NCBI RefSeq assembly: GCF_000972385.1
Contig: NZ_JXTE01000042.1
Location: 12,592-76,591, forward strand
DNA length: 64,000 bases
Direction of reading: 5' to 3'
Origin: Streptomyces sp. WM6386
GTDB lineage: Bacteria; Actinomycetota; Actinomycetes; Streptomycetales; Streptomycetaceae
A program made the translations under genes and the position numbers. The notes under the pieces were generated by a model. The model was not told where the DNA came from. It searched no databases and saw only the letters and a list, made by a program, of their open reading frames with translations. Shown piece by piece: positions 44,207-52,639 of this stretch. Each line of letters begins with the position of its first letter. Position 1 is the stretch's first letter.

Positions 44207-44218
44207 TACGGAACCGTA
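44207..44218. promoter_or_regulatory. candidate operator of the hemolysin III gene
   Basis: TACGG-AA-CCGTA, perfect five-base arms, 16 bases upstream of the start codon. TetR-type repressors often bind this type of site. Confidence 0.45.
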
Positions 44219-44294
44219 AGTTGCGGATGAGTGCGGGCCCTGAAAGGAGCGGGAGTGGCCATCATCTCACGGGAGTTGACGTCGTGGTGGTGCG

Positions 44295-44316
44295 GTCAAG
44301 GAACCGTCAAGTGAAC
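44295..44316. promoter_or_regulatory. 11-bp direct repeats upstream of pckA
   Basis: GTCAAGGAACC and GTCAAGTGAAC are adjacent with an 11-base period. On the opposite strand they read GTTCACTTGAC-GGTTCCTTGAC, partly fitting the PhoP direct-repeat unit (GTTCAyy). Suggestive only. Confidence 0.3.
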
Positions 44317-44522
44317 CCAAAGTGTGCGGATGGCAACACTCCGACACGTGGCGATCCTCACTCCGCTCAAGTGTGAGGCCTTCTGGACAGATGGGCACTC
44401 GAGACGGATGATCAGATGAGTGCGGTCGGCACCGGATGAGCGCCAAGGTCACCACCGAGAAGCATCCGGGTCGCAGCCCCCACGGGGCCTCCAAACAAAA
44501 AATCCCTCATTTAGGAGCAATC

Positions 44523-46364
44523 GTGGCGCGCGACATCGCGGCTCCCCCCGTCATCCCCACCCAGCACAAGGAACTGGTCTCGTGGGTGAACGAGATCGCA
44601 GAACTGACGCAGCCGGACAGCGTGGTCTGGTGTGACGGATCCGAGGCCGAGTACGAGCGCCTGTGCGAGGAGCTCGTCGAAAAGGGCACCTTCAGGAAGC
44701 TCGACCCGATCAAGCGCCCGAACTCCTACTACGCGGCCTCCGACCCGACCGACGTCGCGCGCGTCGAGGACCGCACCTTCATCTGCTCCGAGAAGGAAGA
44801 GGACGCCGGCCCGACCAACCACTGGAAAGCCCCCGCCGAGATGCGGGACATCTTCCAGGGGGAGAAGGGCGTCTTCCGCGGCTCCATGAAGGGCCGGACG
44901 ATGTACGTCGTCCCGTTCTGCATGGGCCCCCTCGGCTCGGACCTCTCCGCCATCGGCGTCGAGATCACCGACTCGGCCTACGTCGCCGTCTCCATGCGCA
45001 CCATGACCCGGATGGGGCAGCCGGTCCTGGACGAGCTCGGCTCCGACGGCTTCTTCGTGAAGGCCGTCCACACCCTCGGCGCGCCCCTCGCGGAGGGCGA
45101 GACGGACGTCCCGTGGCCGTGCAACTCCACGAAGTACATCTCGCACTTCCCCGAGAGCCGCGAGATCTGGTCCTACGGCTCCGGCTACGGCGGCAACGCC
45201 CTGCTCGGCAAGAAGTGCTACGCCCTGCGCATCGCGTCGGTGATGGCCCGTGACGAGGGCTGGCTCGCCGAGCACATGCTGATCCTCAAGCTCACGCCCC
45301 CGCAGGGCGAGTCGAAGTACGTCGCCGCCGCCTTCCCGAGCGCCTGCGGCAAGACCAACCTCGCCATGCTGGAACCCACGATCTCCGGCTGGACCGTCGA
45401 GACGATCGGCGACGACATCGCCTGGATGCGGTTCGGCGAGGACGGCCGCCTCTACGCCATCAACCCCGAGGCCGGCTTCTTCGGCGTCGCGCCCGGCACC
45501 GGTGAGCACACCAACGCCAACGCGATGAAGACACTGTGGGGCAACTCCGTCTTCACCAACGTGGCGCTCACCGACGACAACGACATCTGGTGGGAGGGCA
45601 TGACGGAGGAGACTCCCGCCCACCTCACCGACTGGAAGGGCAACGACTGGACCCCGGAGTCCGCCCGCGAAGCAAATGGATACCGTCCGGCCGCGCACCC
45701 CAACGCCCGCTTCACCACGCCCGCCTCGCAGTGCCCGATCATCGCGCCCGAGTGGGAGAACCCCAAGGGTGTGCCGATCTCCGCGATCCTCTTCGGCGGC
45801 CGCCGCGCCTCCGCCGTACCGCTGGTGACCGAGTCCTTCGACTGGAACCACGGTGTGTTCCTGGGCGCCAACGTGGCCTCCGAGAAGACCGCGGCCGCCG
45901 AGGGCAAGGTCGGCGAGCTGCGCCGCGACCCCTTCGCCATGCTGCCGTTCTGCGGCTACAACATGGGCGACTACATGGGCCACTGGGTCGACGTCGCCAA
46001 GGACAGGGACCAGGCGAAGCTCCCGAAGATCTACTACGTCAACTGGTTCCGCAAGAACGACGAGGGCAAGTTCGTCTGGCCCGGCTTCGGTGAGAACAGC
46101 CGTGTCCTGAAGTGGATCGTCGAGCGTCTCGACGGCAAGGCCGAGGGCGTCGAGACCCCGATCGGCGTGCTGCCGGCCAAGGGCGCGCTGGACACCAAGG
46201 GCCTCGAACTCTCCGAGTCCGACCTGGACTTCCTCCTCACCGTCGACAAGGAGGTCTGGCGCGAGGAGGCCGCCCTGGTCCCCGAGCACCTCAACACCTT
46301 CGGCGAGCACACCCCGAAGGAACTGTGGGACGAGTACCGGGCGCTGGTGCAGCGCCTGGGCTGA
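44523..46364 (+). CDS. pckA: phosphoenolpyruvate carboxykinase (GTP)
   Basis: A 613-residue enzyme interconverting oxaloacetate and GTP with PEP, GDP and CO2, at the entry to gluconeogenesis. Motifs: [15 protein letters not shown] (substrate site), [20 protein letters not shown], kinase-1a loop [14 protein letters not shown] with the catalytic Cys, [19 protein letters not shown], and [14 protein letters not shown]. The length matches GTP-type enzymes (about 600-620), not the ATP type. GTG 44523 follows AGGAG by five bases and gives the usual [10 protein letters not shown] start. A long terminator follows. Confidence 0.96.
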   Translation: MARDIAAPPVIPTQHKELVSWVNEIAELTQPDSVVWCDGSEAEYERLCEELVEKGTFRKLDPIKRPNSYYAASDPTDVARVEDRTFICSEKEEDAGPTNHWKAPAEMRDIFQGEKGVFRGSMKGRTMYVVPFCMGPLGSDLSAIGVEITDSAYVAVSMRTMTRMGQPVLDELGSDGFFVKAVHTLGAPLAEGETDVPWPCNSTKYISHFPESREIWSYGSGYGGNALLGKKCYALRIASVMARDEGWLAEHMLILKLTPPQGESKYVAAAFPSACGKTNLAMLEPTISGWTVETIGDDIAWMRFGEDGRLYAINPEAGFFGVAPGTGEHTNANAMKTLWGNSVFTNVALTDDNDIWWEGMTEETPAHLTDWKGNDWTPESAREANGYRPAAHPNARFTTPASQCPIIAPEWENPKGVPISAILFGGRRASAVPLVTESFDWNHGVFLGANVASEKTAAAEGKVGELRRDPFAMLPFCGYNMGDYMGHWVDVAKDRDQAKLPKIYYVNWFRKNDEGKFVWPGFGENSRVLKWIVERLDGKAEGVETPIGVLPAKGALDTKGLELSESDLDFLLTVDKEVWREEAALVPEHLNTFGEHTPKELWDEYRALVQRLG

Positions 46365-46384
46365 GCCCGCGACGAAGAAAGACT

Positions 46385-46437
46385 CCGCGGCCGGTTCGGG
46401 ATATGCCCTGACCAGCGATCGTCACGGCCGGCCGCGG
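46385..46437. repeat. inverted repeat downstream of pckA
   Basis: CCGCGGCCGG (46385-46394) and CCGGCCGCGG (46428-46437) form a perfect 10-bp stem around 33 bases, starting 20 bases after the pckA stop. Probably part of a double terminator with the following hairpin. Confidence 0.6.
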
Positions 46438-46478
46438 TGTGAGCCGACGAGGTTCCGTACAACGGCGTGCGGGGCTTG

Positions 46479-46540
46479 AGGCCTGTCGTCGGTTTCCCGT
46501 CCGCCCCGATGGGAGACCGACGACAGGCCTTCGTCTTTTT
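46479..46540 (+). terminator. intrinsic terminator of pckA
   Basis: AGGCCTGTCGTCGGT (46479-46493) pairs perfectly with 46516-46530, the stem continuing with TCCC/GGGA, and is followed by TCGTCTTTTT. It isolates pckA from the kinase operon that begins 80 bases on. Confidence 0.92.
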
Positions 46541-46621
46541 CCCTCATCACCTCTGTGCGGACGGGGATTTCGCGGGACACTCGGGACATCCTGCAACGAA
46601 CCCCGAAATGAGGTGAGCGGG

Positions 46622-47608
46622 GTGCGCACACCGGTCAGCGATCCCTTGAAGGTGGGGCCGTACCGCATCGTCGGACGGCTCGGGTCCGGCGGCATGGGCT
46701 GGGTGTATCTCGGGCGGTCGCCCGCCGGGCGCGAGGTGGCGGTGAAGGTCGTACGCCCCGAGCTGGCGGGCGAACCCGAGTTCCGGGAACGCTTCGCACG
46801 CGAGGTGGCCGCCGCCCGGATCGTCAGCGGCGCGTACACCGCGGCGGTGATCGACGCCGACACGGAGGCCGAACTGCCCTGGCTGGCCACGATGTACGTC
46901 CCCGGCCCCTCGCTCGCCGAGGCGGTCCGCACGGACGGGCCGCTGCCCGAGGACCAGGTACGCCGCCTCGGCGCGTTCCTCGTCGAGGCGCTCCAGGCCG
47001 TGCACACGGCCGGAGTCGTGCACCGCGACCTCAAGCCGTCCAACGTGCTCCTGGCCTCCGACGGGCCGCGCGTCATCGACTTCGGGATCTCCCGCGTCGA
47101 CGGGGCGCCCGGCCTCACCAAGGTCGGACTCATCGTCGGCACACCGCCGTTCATGTCGCCGGAGCAGATGAAGGGGGCGCGGGTCGGGCCGGAGAGCGAT
47201 GTGTTCTCCCTCGGCGGAGTGCTGGTGTACGCACTGTCGGGCCGCCCGCCGCACGGGACGGGGGACGCCGTGCGCTACCAGGTCGTCTTCGGCGACCCCG
47301 ACCTCGACGGCGTACCGCATGCTCTGCGGCCGCTGATCGCGCGCTGCCTCGCCAAGCGGCCCGAGGAACGGCCCCGGCTGGAGGGGCTGCTGACCGAACT
47401 GCTGGAGGAGGCTCCGCAGTCGCCCTCGTGGCCGCCGCCCAAGGTGCGCCGGACCATCGAGATCCGGGTGGGCGAGCTGGCCGCGCGCCGCGCCGCCGGT
47501 ACGAGCGTGTCCGTGCCCTCCTGTCTGATGCTGCATGCCCAGGCACTGCTGGACGCGGGACTGACCGACGCGATGGTCGCCCGGGCGGTGGGCCGTGGCA
47601 CCCTCTGA
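46622..47608 (+). CDS. soluble serine/threonine protein kinase
   Basis: A 328-residue Hanks-type kinase with all key motifs: GSGGMGWVYLG, VAVKVV (Lys), VVHRDLKPSNVLL (HRD), VIDFGISR (DFG), GTPPFMSPEQMKG (activation/APE-like). After the kinase domain (about 10-265) comes a 60-residue helical tail (IEIRVGELAARRAAGTSVSV, then LMLHAQALLDAGLTDAMVAR). No membrane helix or PASTA. GTG 46622 has AGGTGAG upstream. First gene of the six-gene plus-strand unit leading to vWA-PP2C-kinase, which suggests it takes part in the same phospho-signalling. Confidence 0.93.
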   Translation: MRTPVSDPLKVGPYRIVGRLGSGGMGWVYLGRSPAGREVAVKVVRPELAGEPEFRERFAREVAAARIVSGAYTAAVIDADTEAELPWLATMYVPGPSLAEAVRTDGPLPEDQVRRLGAFLVEALQAVHTAGVVHRDLKPSNVLLASDGPRVIDFGISRVDGAPGLTKVGLIVGTPPFMSPEQMKGARVGPESDVFSLGGVLVYALSGRPPHGTGDAVRYQVVFGDPDLDGVPHALRPLIARCLAKRPEERPRLEGLLTELLEEAPQSPSWPPPKVRRTIEIRVGELAARRAAGTSVSVPSCLMLHAQALLDAGLTDAMVARAVGRGTL

Positions 47609-48050
47609 GCCCTCGACCGGCCCCGCCCATGAAATCGGCACGCACTGGCGGCAGTTGGTGCGGACCTGGGGTATCGGGCGGAATTTCCACGCCGTGACCG
47701 ACACCGATTCCGTGTCCCTGCAATTCGATCTCGAGGAAACGGGACGAACGCTCACGGTCAGATTCATGACCACCAAGCGGCTGCTCGTCGCCTTTGTCAC
47801 GGACGGGAATTTCCTGCGCCATGACCAACTGGCCGTCGCCGCGGCGGCGTCGAACGCATGGAATACCGAACAGTTGAATCCCATGCTCTCCGTGTGGGAC
47901 GTGCGAGGGCCGCGGCCCTGTCTCGCAGGGGTGTGCGATCTGCCGCTGACCTGCCGGGTCACCCAAGCGGACTTCGATGCTTTGGCCAGCGATTGGGTGG
48001 AACGGGCGCGGCAGATGTTCACCCGTTGTCATGAGGTGTTCCAGTTGTAG
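47595..48050 (+). CDS. YbjN-domain-like protein of the kinase operon
   Basis: A 151-residue soluble protein overlapping the kinase end by 14 bases. The fold by pattern (LQFDLEETGRTLTVRFMTTK, then LLVAFVTDGNFLRHDQLAVA, NAWNTEQLNPMLSVWDV) resembles YbjN/type III chaperone-like proteins, frequently found near kinases and secretion genes in actinobacteria. The assignment is weak. GTG 47595 is coupled to the kinase stop. Confidence 0.7.
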   Translation: MAPSEPSTGPAHEIGTHWRQLVRTWGIGRNFHAVTDTDSVSLQFDLEETGRTLTVRFMTTKRLLVAFVTDGNFLRHDQLAVAAAASNAWNTEQLNPMLSVWDVRGPRPCLAGVCDLPLTCRVTQADFDALASDWVERARQMFTRCHEVFQL

Positions 48051-48141
48051 AAGGGAATGGCGGGAAAGCGTAAAACCCTTTCGGGAACGGGTCCGTTGGC
48101 TCCAATATGAGCGAGGACCGTTTCGGGTCACGGGGGTGTCC

Positions 48142-49083
48142 ATGAGGCGTTCGCTCTGTTTCACCGTGCTTCTTGGGCTGCTCATCGCCCTGGTCTCCGC
48201 GGCGCCCACGCATGCCGACGAGTCGTGCGACAAAGCCTTCGCGGACCGGCTGCGATGCTGGAACCGGGAGATCGAGAAGCATGCCGTCACGGTCACCGTG
48301 GACCAGCAGCTCCCGTTCGACGGCAGCCAGCGGGGCCGGAGCACCGTCGCCACGGACGTGCTGCGCCACCGCCACAACCTCGAAGTGCGGGTGCCGGACG
48401 GGGTGACGACCGGCGAGGGCGGGACGGCACTGCTCGTGCTGGCGGGCCACCGGCTCGTCCACCCGAAGGCCCGCATCACCCGCCTGACCCTGTCGGAAGT
48501 CACGGAACTGGAGGGCGTCGGCGCCTGTACCAAGGGGCCCGGGGACCTGTGCGATCTGGTCGGACCCGGCTCCGCCAGGCAGGTGCCCGGCATCGACCTG
48601 ATCAACGCGCAGGGCATCGCGGGCCTCCCCGAGTCCGCGTACTCCCTGGCCCCCTCCGAAGGGTCGGGCCCGGGTTACGAGGACTGGCTCCTGATCACCG
48701 TCGCCACGCTCCTCGTCCTCCTCCTCATCGCCTTCTACTTCGCCGTACGTCGCACCCGCACGGCCCCCGCCGCCGGCCCGGCGCCCGCCGCCCGCATGGC
48801 CGACGAGCCCACCCGCGCCCTGCGCACCACCCCCGCCCCCGTCGGCCGCCACCGCTCCGGCACCCCGAACGCCGCCACTCGCCCCGCCGTCGTCCGCACC
48901 GACCTGCACCCCCAGGGCTACGTCGAAGTCGACCGCGTCCTGTACCGGGCCGTGTGGGCGGATCCCGGGCAGGCGCCGCCCTCGCCCGGCTCGCGCGTCG
49001 ACGTCACCGACGGACCGGAGCCGGACTCCGACGTTCTGCACGCCTTTCCGCCCGCCGCCGGGCGCCACGCCCACGCCCGTTAG
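48142..49083 (+). CDS. signal-peptide, single-pass membrane protein of the Ter-like operon
   Basis: A 313-residue protein: Sec signal (RRSLCFTVLLGLLIALVSAA), an extracytoplasmic domain of about 160 residues with paired Cys (DESCDKAF, RLRCWNRE, VGACTKGPGDLCDL), a membrane helix (WLLITVATLLVLLLIAFYFA) and a cytoplasmic Pro/Ala/Arg tail. The extracellular domain may sense or bind a ligand for the cytoplasmic vWA/PP2C/kinase proteins encoded after it (inference). ATG 48142 is preceded by GGGGGTG. The gap to the vWA gene is 26 bases. Confidence 0.8.
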   Translation: MRRSLCFTVLLGLLIALVSAAPTHADESCDKAFADRLRCWNREIEKHAVTVTVDQQLPFDGSQRGRSTVATDVLRHRHNLEVRVPDGVTTGEGGTALLVLAGHRLVHPKARITRLTLSEVTELEGVGACTKGPGDLCDLVGPGSARQVPGIDLINAQGIAGLPESAYSLAPSEGSGPGYEDWLLITVATLLVLLLIAFYFAVRRTRTAPAAGPAPAARMADEPTRALRTTPAPVGRHRSGTPNAATRPAVVRTDLHPQGYVEVDRVLYRAVWADPGQAPPSPGSRVDVTDGPEPDSDVLHAFPPAAGRHAHAR

Positions 49084-49109
49084 ACGTACCGCTCCACCAG
49101 GAGACGCCC

Positions 49110-49871
49110 ATGTCCAGCGAATACCCGCCCACGCTGCCGGCGGAGTACGCCGACATCGAGTTCGAGAACAACGCACAGCGGCTGCCGCTGGTCCTGTGCC
49201 TCGACACCTCCAGCTCCATGGCGGGCCCGCCGATCCAGACGCTCAACAACGCGCTCGTGGAGTGGACGCGTGAACTGCACGACGACGTGGCCCTCAGCTA
49301 CAGCGTCGAGGTCGCCGTCGTCACCTTCGGCGGACAGGGGGTCGCCGCCTGGCGGGGTCCGCAACCCCTCGCCCCCGGCGCCCCCGTGAGCCCGTTCGTG
49401 CCCGCGCACATGTTCCGCCCGCCGCAGCTCGGCGCCGCGGGCGTGACGCTGATGACGGAGGCCCTGGAGCTGTCGATGCACATCGTCGCCGCCCGCAAGG
49501 CCGAACTGCGCGCCTCCGGACTCCAGTACTACCGCCCGCAGATCTGCCTGGTCACCGACGGCATCCCGACCGACGCCACCGGCCGCCGCACCGACTCCTG
49601 GCACCGGCTGGTCCCGGTGCTCGCCGAGGAACAGCAGGCCCGCCGCTTCAGGCTGTACGCGATCGGCGTCGGCGGCATCACCGACACCGGCGAGCAGGTC
49701 CTGCGGGCGTTCGCCCCGAAGTTCAACGCCACCATCCACGGCTTCCCGTTCCGCGAACTGCTCCAGATGATGTCCGCCAGCGCCAACGCCGAACAGAAGG
49801 GCGCGGGCGACGAGGTCTTCGAGAAGATCTTCAGCCAGTTCAAGACCCAGCGCCCCGCCTGGGAGAGCTGA
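49110..49871 (+). CDS. TerY-like von Willebrand A domain protein
   Basis: A 253-residue cytoplasmic vWA protein. The metal-ion adhesion site is intact: DTSSSMAGPP (DxSxS), AAGVTLMTEALELS (Thr), LVTDGIPTD (Asp). FVPAHMFRPP and ATIHGFPFRELLQMMSASAN fit TerY-like proteins. With the following PP2C and kinase it forms the order vWA-PP2C-kinase known as the TerY-P triad in Ter stress systems; the vWA protein is thought to organise the complex. ATG 49110 follows AGGAG. Confidence 0.92.
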   Translation: MSSEYPPTLPAEYADIEFENNAQRLPLVLCLDTSSSMAGPPIQTLNNALVEWTRELHDDVALSYSVEVAVVTFGGQGVAAWRGPQPLAPGAPVSPFVPAHMFRPPQLGAAGVTLMTEALELSMHIVAARKAELRASGLQYYRPQICLVTDGIPTDATGRRTDSWHRLVPVLAEEQQARRFRLYAIGVGGITDTGEQVLRAFAPKFNATIHGFPFRELLQMMSASANAEQKGAGDEVFEKIFSQFKTQRPAWES

Positions 49872-49874
49872 GCG

Positions 49875-50666
49875 ATGGGCAGGGCCGACTGGCGGATCCA
49901 CGGCATGAGCGTCGAGGGCTACCGGCACCGCCGGGACGGTCTGCCCTGCCAGGACGCCTGCGCCCACATCACGGAGGGACCGGTCGCCGTGCTCGCCGTC
50001 GCGGACGGCGCCGGCAGCCGGCCACGCTCCGACGAGGGCTCGCGGCTCGCCGTGGAGCTGGCCGCCGAGCACTTCGTACGACGGGCCGGCGAGGCCGTCC
50101 ACAGTCCGCCCGGCAAGGCCGTGCACGACCTGCTCGCGGACGCCTTCCACGAGATCACCATGGCGTTCCTGGACACCACGGGAGCGGCGGCCGCGGACTT
50201 CGCCACCACCCTCACCGTCGTCGTCCTGGCCCCGGACTGGCTCGGCCATCTCACCGTCGGCGACGGCTTCGTCGTCCTGCGCGCCGGAGCCGAGGACGGC
50301 GAACCGCAGTTCCATGTGCTGCCGCAGGCCGCGGACGCCAGCGAGTACAGCAACGAGACGGTCTTTCTCACCTCGCCCGACGCGGCCCGCTGGATGCGCA
50401 CCGACTGTGTGTGCGACCCGGGGATCGACGGCGTCCTGCTCTCCACCGACGGACTCGCCCAGGCCGCGCTCTCCCGCACCGGCGGCGGCACCCCGACCCC
50501 CAACGCCTCCTTCGCGGACGCCGTCTTCCGCTCCCTCGACGGCCCCGGACCGGTGTCCGACTCCGCGCACGACAACCTGGCCGCACTGCTCAGGTCGGAC
50601 CGGCTGACCGCGCTCAACGCCGACGACAAGACACTGCTGCGGGCCGTGCGCAAGGCGCGGCCATGA
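49875..50666 (+). CDS. PP2C-type protein phosphatase (TerY-P triad)
   Basis: A 263-residue phosphatase. Metal-binding motifs: VLAVADGAGSRPRSDEGS (DGxGS), LTVGDGFVVLRAG (GDG), LLSTDGLAQAAL (STDG) and NADDKTLLRAV (DD near the end). This is the compact PP2C type linked to TerY/YegI-like kinases. It begins three bases after the vWA stop and overlaps the next gene (ATGA), so the three are a tight unit. Its substrate is probably the partner kinase or a protein phosphorylated by it. Confidence 0.93.
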   Translation: MGRADWRIHGMSVEGYRHRRDGLPCQDACAHITEGPVAVLAVADGAGSRPRSDEGSRLAVELAAEHFVRRAGEAVHSPPGKAVHDLLADAFHEITMAFLDTTGAAAADFATTLTVVVLAPDWLGHLTVGDGFVVLRAGAEDGEPQFHVLPQAADASEYSNETVFLTSPDAARWMRTDCVCDPGIDGVLLSTDGLAQAALSRTGGGTPTPNASFADAVFRSLDGPGPVSDSAHDNLAALLRSDRLTALNADDKTLLRAVRKARP

Positions 50667-51835
50667 GCGGCCGGGTGGTCCACCTGGACGGGAAACCGGT
50701 CGTCCTCGCCGAGCAGCCCCTGAAGGGCGGCGGACAGGCGGCCGTCTTCCCCGTCGAGGGCGACCACGCAACCGTCGTCAAGCTCTACCGCGACCCACCG
50801 GGCCCCGACCAGGAGCGCCGACTGGCCCGCATGCTGACCATGTCCCCCCTCGCCGCCCGCCCCACCGACCGCTCCCAGCCTCCCGAACTGGCCTGGCCCA
50901 CCGCGATGGCCCGCAGCCCCGAGGGCGCGTTCCTCGGCTACGCCATGCACCGGTTCGGCGAGCCCGAACACGTCCAGCTGGTCGGGCTGTTCACCCGCGC
51001 CCAGCGCCTCAGGCTCTTCCCCCAGGCCGACTGGCGCTTCCTGGTCGGCGTCTCCTGGAACCTCGCCTTCATGACCGCGCGCATGCACCACGACCACCTC
51101 GTCATCGGCGACTTCTCCAGCAGCAACGTGGTCGTCGACGCCAACGGCTTCGTCACCTTCCTCGACTGCGACTCCATCGCTTTCACCGACCCGGTGACGG
51201 GCGAGCCGTTCCCGTGCCTGATGCACACCACCGACTACTCCGCCCCCGAGCGGCAGGCCGGCGGCCCCGCCACCCGCTCCAGCGACGACTTCGCCCTCGC
51301 CGTCCTCGTCTACCAGCTCCTCACGGCGGGCAACCACCCCTTCGGGGGCGTTCCGCACGAGAGCACCTCCGAGTCGACCGTCAAGGACAACATCGCCGCC
51401 AGCTGCTCCTACGTCGTGCGCCCCGAGCAGGTCGTCATCCCGCGCGGCACCATCGACCCGTCCGTCCTCCCGCCCGACCTGCTCACCCTCTCCCGCGCCG
51501 CCTTCGGCCCCGGCGTCCACGCCCCCGCCGCCCGCCCGCCGGCGGAGGCATGGCTGCGCGCCCTCGACAAGCAGCGCGCACAGATACGGGTGTGCCAGGC
51601 ACGTCCGCTGCACGCCTACGGCGCCCATCTGCCGGACTGCCCCTGGTGCGTACGGGCGCTCCACACCGGCCACGACGTGTTCAACGGCCCCCGCCCGGTC
51701 CCACTGCCGCCCCCGCCACCGCTGCCGCAACCGGCGTCGGCCGGCTCCCGGTTCGGCGCGCTGAAGGTGGCGGTTCTGCTGATCGTGCTGCTGCTGATCA
51801 TCTTCGTCGCGGCGATGCTTCAGGACGGGCTCTGA
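50663..51835 (+). CDS. YegI/PegL-like atypical Ser/Thr kinase with C-terminal Cys/His motif
   Basis: A 390-residue kinase-like protein. GGGQAAVFPVEG stands for the glycine loop, VVKLYRDPP has the Lys, HHDHLVIGDFSSSNVVVD is the catalytic loop (Asp and Asn present), and FLDCDSIAF replaces DFG. C-terminal to the domain lies VCQARPLHAYGAHLPDCPWC, a Cys/His cluster like the zinc finger of TerY-P kinases, then a Pro-rich linker and a terminal membrane helix (VAVLLIVLLLIIFVAAM). It closes the triad and could tether it to the membrane. ATGA overlap with PP2C. Confidence 0.9.
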   Translation: MSGRVVHLDGKPVVLAEQPLKGGGQAAVFPVEGDHATVVKLYRDPPGPDQERRLARMLTMSPLAARPTDRSQPPELAWPTAMARSPEGAFLGYAMHRFGEPEHVQLVGLFTRAQRLRLFPQADWRFLVGVSWNLAFMTARMHHDHLVIGDFSSSNVVVDANGFVTFLDCDSIAFTDPVTGEPFPCLMHTTDYSAPERQAGGPATRSSDDFALAVLVYQLLTAGNHPFGGVPHESTSESTVKDNIAASCSYVVRPEQVVIPRGTIDPSVLPPDLLTLSRAAFGPGVHAPAARPPAEAWLRALDKQRAQIRVCQARPLHAYGAHLPDCPWCVRALHTGHDVFNGPRPVPLPPPPPLPQPASAGSRFGALKVAVLLIVLLLIIFVAAMLQDGL

Positions 51836-51845
51836 GCGCGACACC

Positions 51846-52030
51846 CCAAGGGGCGCGGGGCTGTGTCAATTTGCGGCTGCCGCCGCGATGGGGGTCCACC
51901 CGCTCTGGGGGTCCCCCCAGGTCCTTAAGGCTCTGGGGGAGAAGTCGAGAGTGGGGAAACGACCAGCCACAACGGCGCCGCAGTCGAGCGACGGCCCATC
52001 GCGGCCCCGCGGCGGAGCCGCAATTCGGCA
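51846..52030. repeat. nested dispersed repeats forming a large inverted repeat
   Basis: Common Streptomyces intergenic sequence (GGGGCGCGGGGCTGTG at the left, CGACCAGCCACAACGG at the right) frames an inner GC-rich palindrome CTGGGGGTCCCCCCAG (51905-51921) and a second CTGGGGG. Arms TTGCGGCT (51871-51878) with AGCCGCAA (52016-52023) and GCGATGGG (51885-51892) with CCCATCGC (51995-52002) pair, forming a cruciform-like hairpin between convergent operons; it may stop transcription from both. Confidence 0.75.
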
Positions 52031-52045
52031 CAGCCGGCGGAGCGC

Positions 52046-52639
52046 TCAGTTCGCCCGGTCCTCCAGATACCGCGTGTGCGACTCCTGTCGCCGCGCCTCC
52101 GTCTCGCGCAGCGCCGCGGCCAGCGCCTCGGCCTCCTCCTGGAGGAGCGTGAGCTGCCGCTCCAGGTGCCGTTCCGGTGCCTCCTGGCCCGGTGCGAGCC
52201 GCGTCCACCAGCGGGTGCGTACGAAGGTGTCGACGGCCTCGGGGACGTCCTGCCGTACCGCCCGGGACAGCGTGTGCACGCCCTCCGGATCGTGCGCGAG
52301 CAGCTCGGTCGACCAGCCGGGATCGAGCAACGCGCCCAGCAGCTCGGTGAGTTCGGTGAGCCGGCCGGCCGCGGCGGGCGGCAGTTCGATCTCCGCCAGA
52401 TACGTCTGGAGGGTCTCGAAGTCGCCGCGCAGGGCGTCCAGTCGGGCGGAGGCGTCCGGGAAGTCCGGCAGCTGCGGCCGCTCCGGCGGGGCGATCAGCG
52501 CGCCCGCGCCGTACAGCCCCACGACGACGACGGGCCAGTACGGGCCCGCCACCCCCGCGAAGGTCAGCCCCAGCCCGGCGATCCCGCACACGCTGCCCGT
52601 GATGTTCTTCCGGGACTCGAGGTACTCACTGATAGCCAC
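52046..52639 (-). CDS. XpaC-like coiled-coil membrane protein
   Basis: A 197-residue protein with a short N-terminal hydrophobic hairpin (SVCGIAGLGLTFAGVAGPYW, then VVVVGLYGAGALIAP) followed by a helical, coiled-coil region to the end (RLDALRGDFETLQTYLAEIE, LERQLTLLQEEAEALAAALR). This shape fits the XpaC-like partners encoded beside TelA in many bacteria (for example xpaC-yaaN in Bacillus), recalled from memory. GTG 52639 overlaps the upstream lipoprotein by 14 bases and has GAGGAG as RBS. Last gene of the minus-strand operon. Confidence 0.7.
   Translation of the reverse strand: MAISEYLESRKNITGSVCGIAGLGLTFAGVAGPYWPVVVVGLYGAGALIAPPERPQLPDFPDASARLDALRGDFETLQTYLAEIELPPAAAGRLTELTELLGALLDPGWSTELLAHDPEGVHTLSRAVRQDVPEAVDTFVRTRWWTRLAPGQEAPERHLERQLTLLQEEAEALAAALRETEARRQESHTRYLEDRAN

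Larger units (their letters stand above)
44192..44522. other. 331-base intergenic region between hemolysin III and pckA
   Basis: No gene. From left to right: palindrome TACGG-AA-CCGTA at 44207-44218 covering the hemolysin III promoter/RBS; an 11-base direct repeat GTCAAGGAACC/GTCAAGTGAAC at 44295-44316, loosely like a PHO box read on the minus strand; AGTGT/ACACT inverted repeat at 44321-44340; and the pckA leader ending in AGGAG. An in-frame ATG at 44436 extends pckA but lacks an RBS and gives an untypical N-terminus. Confidence 0.7.

Noticed and set aside
44436..44522. In-frame extension of pckA by 29 residues
   Set aside because: No ribosome site and no similarity to PEPCK N-termini; GTG 44523 has AGGAG and gives the expected start.
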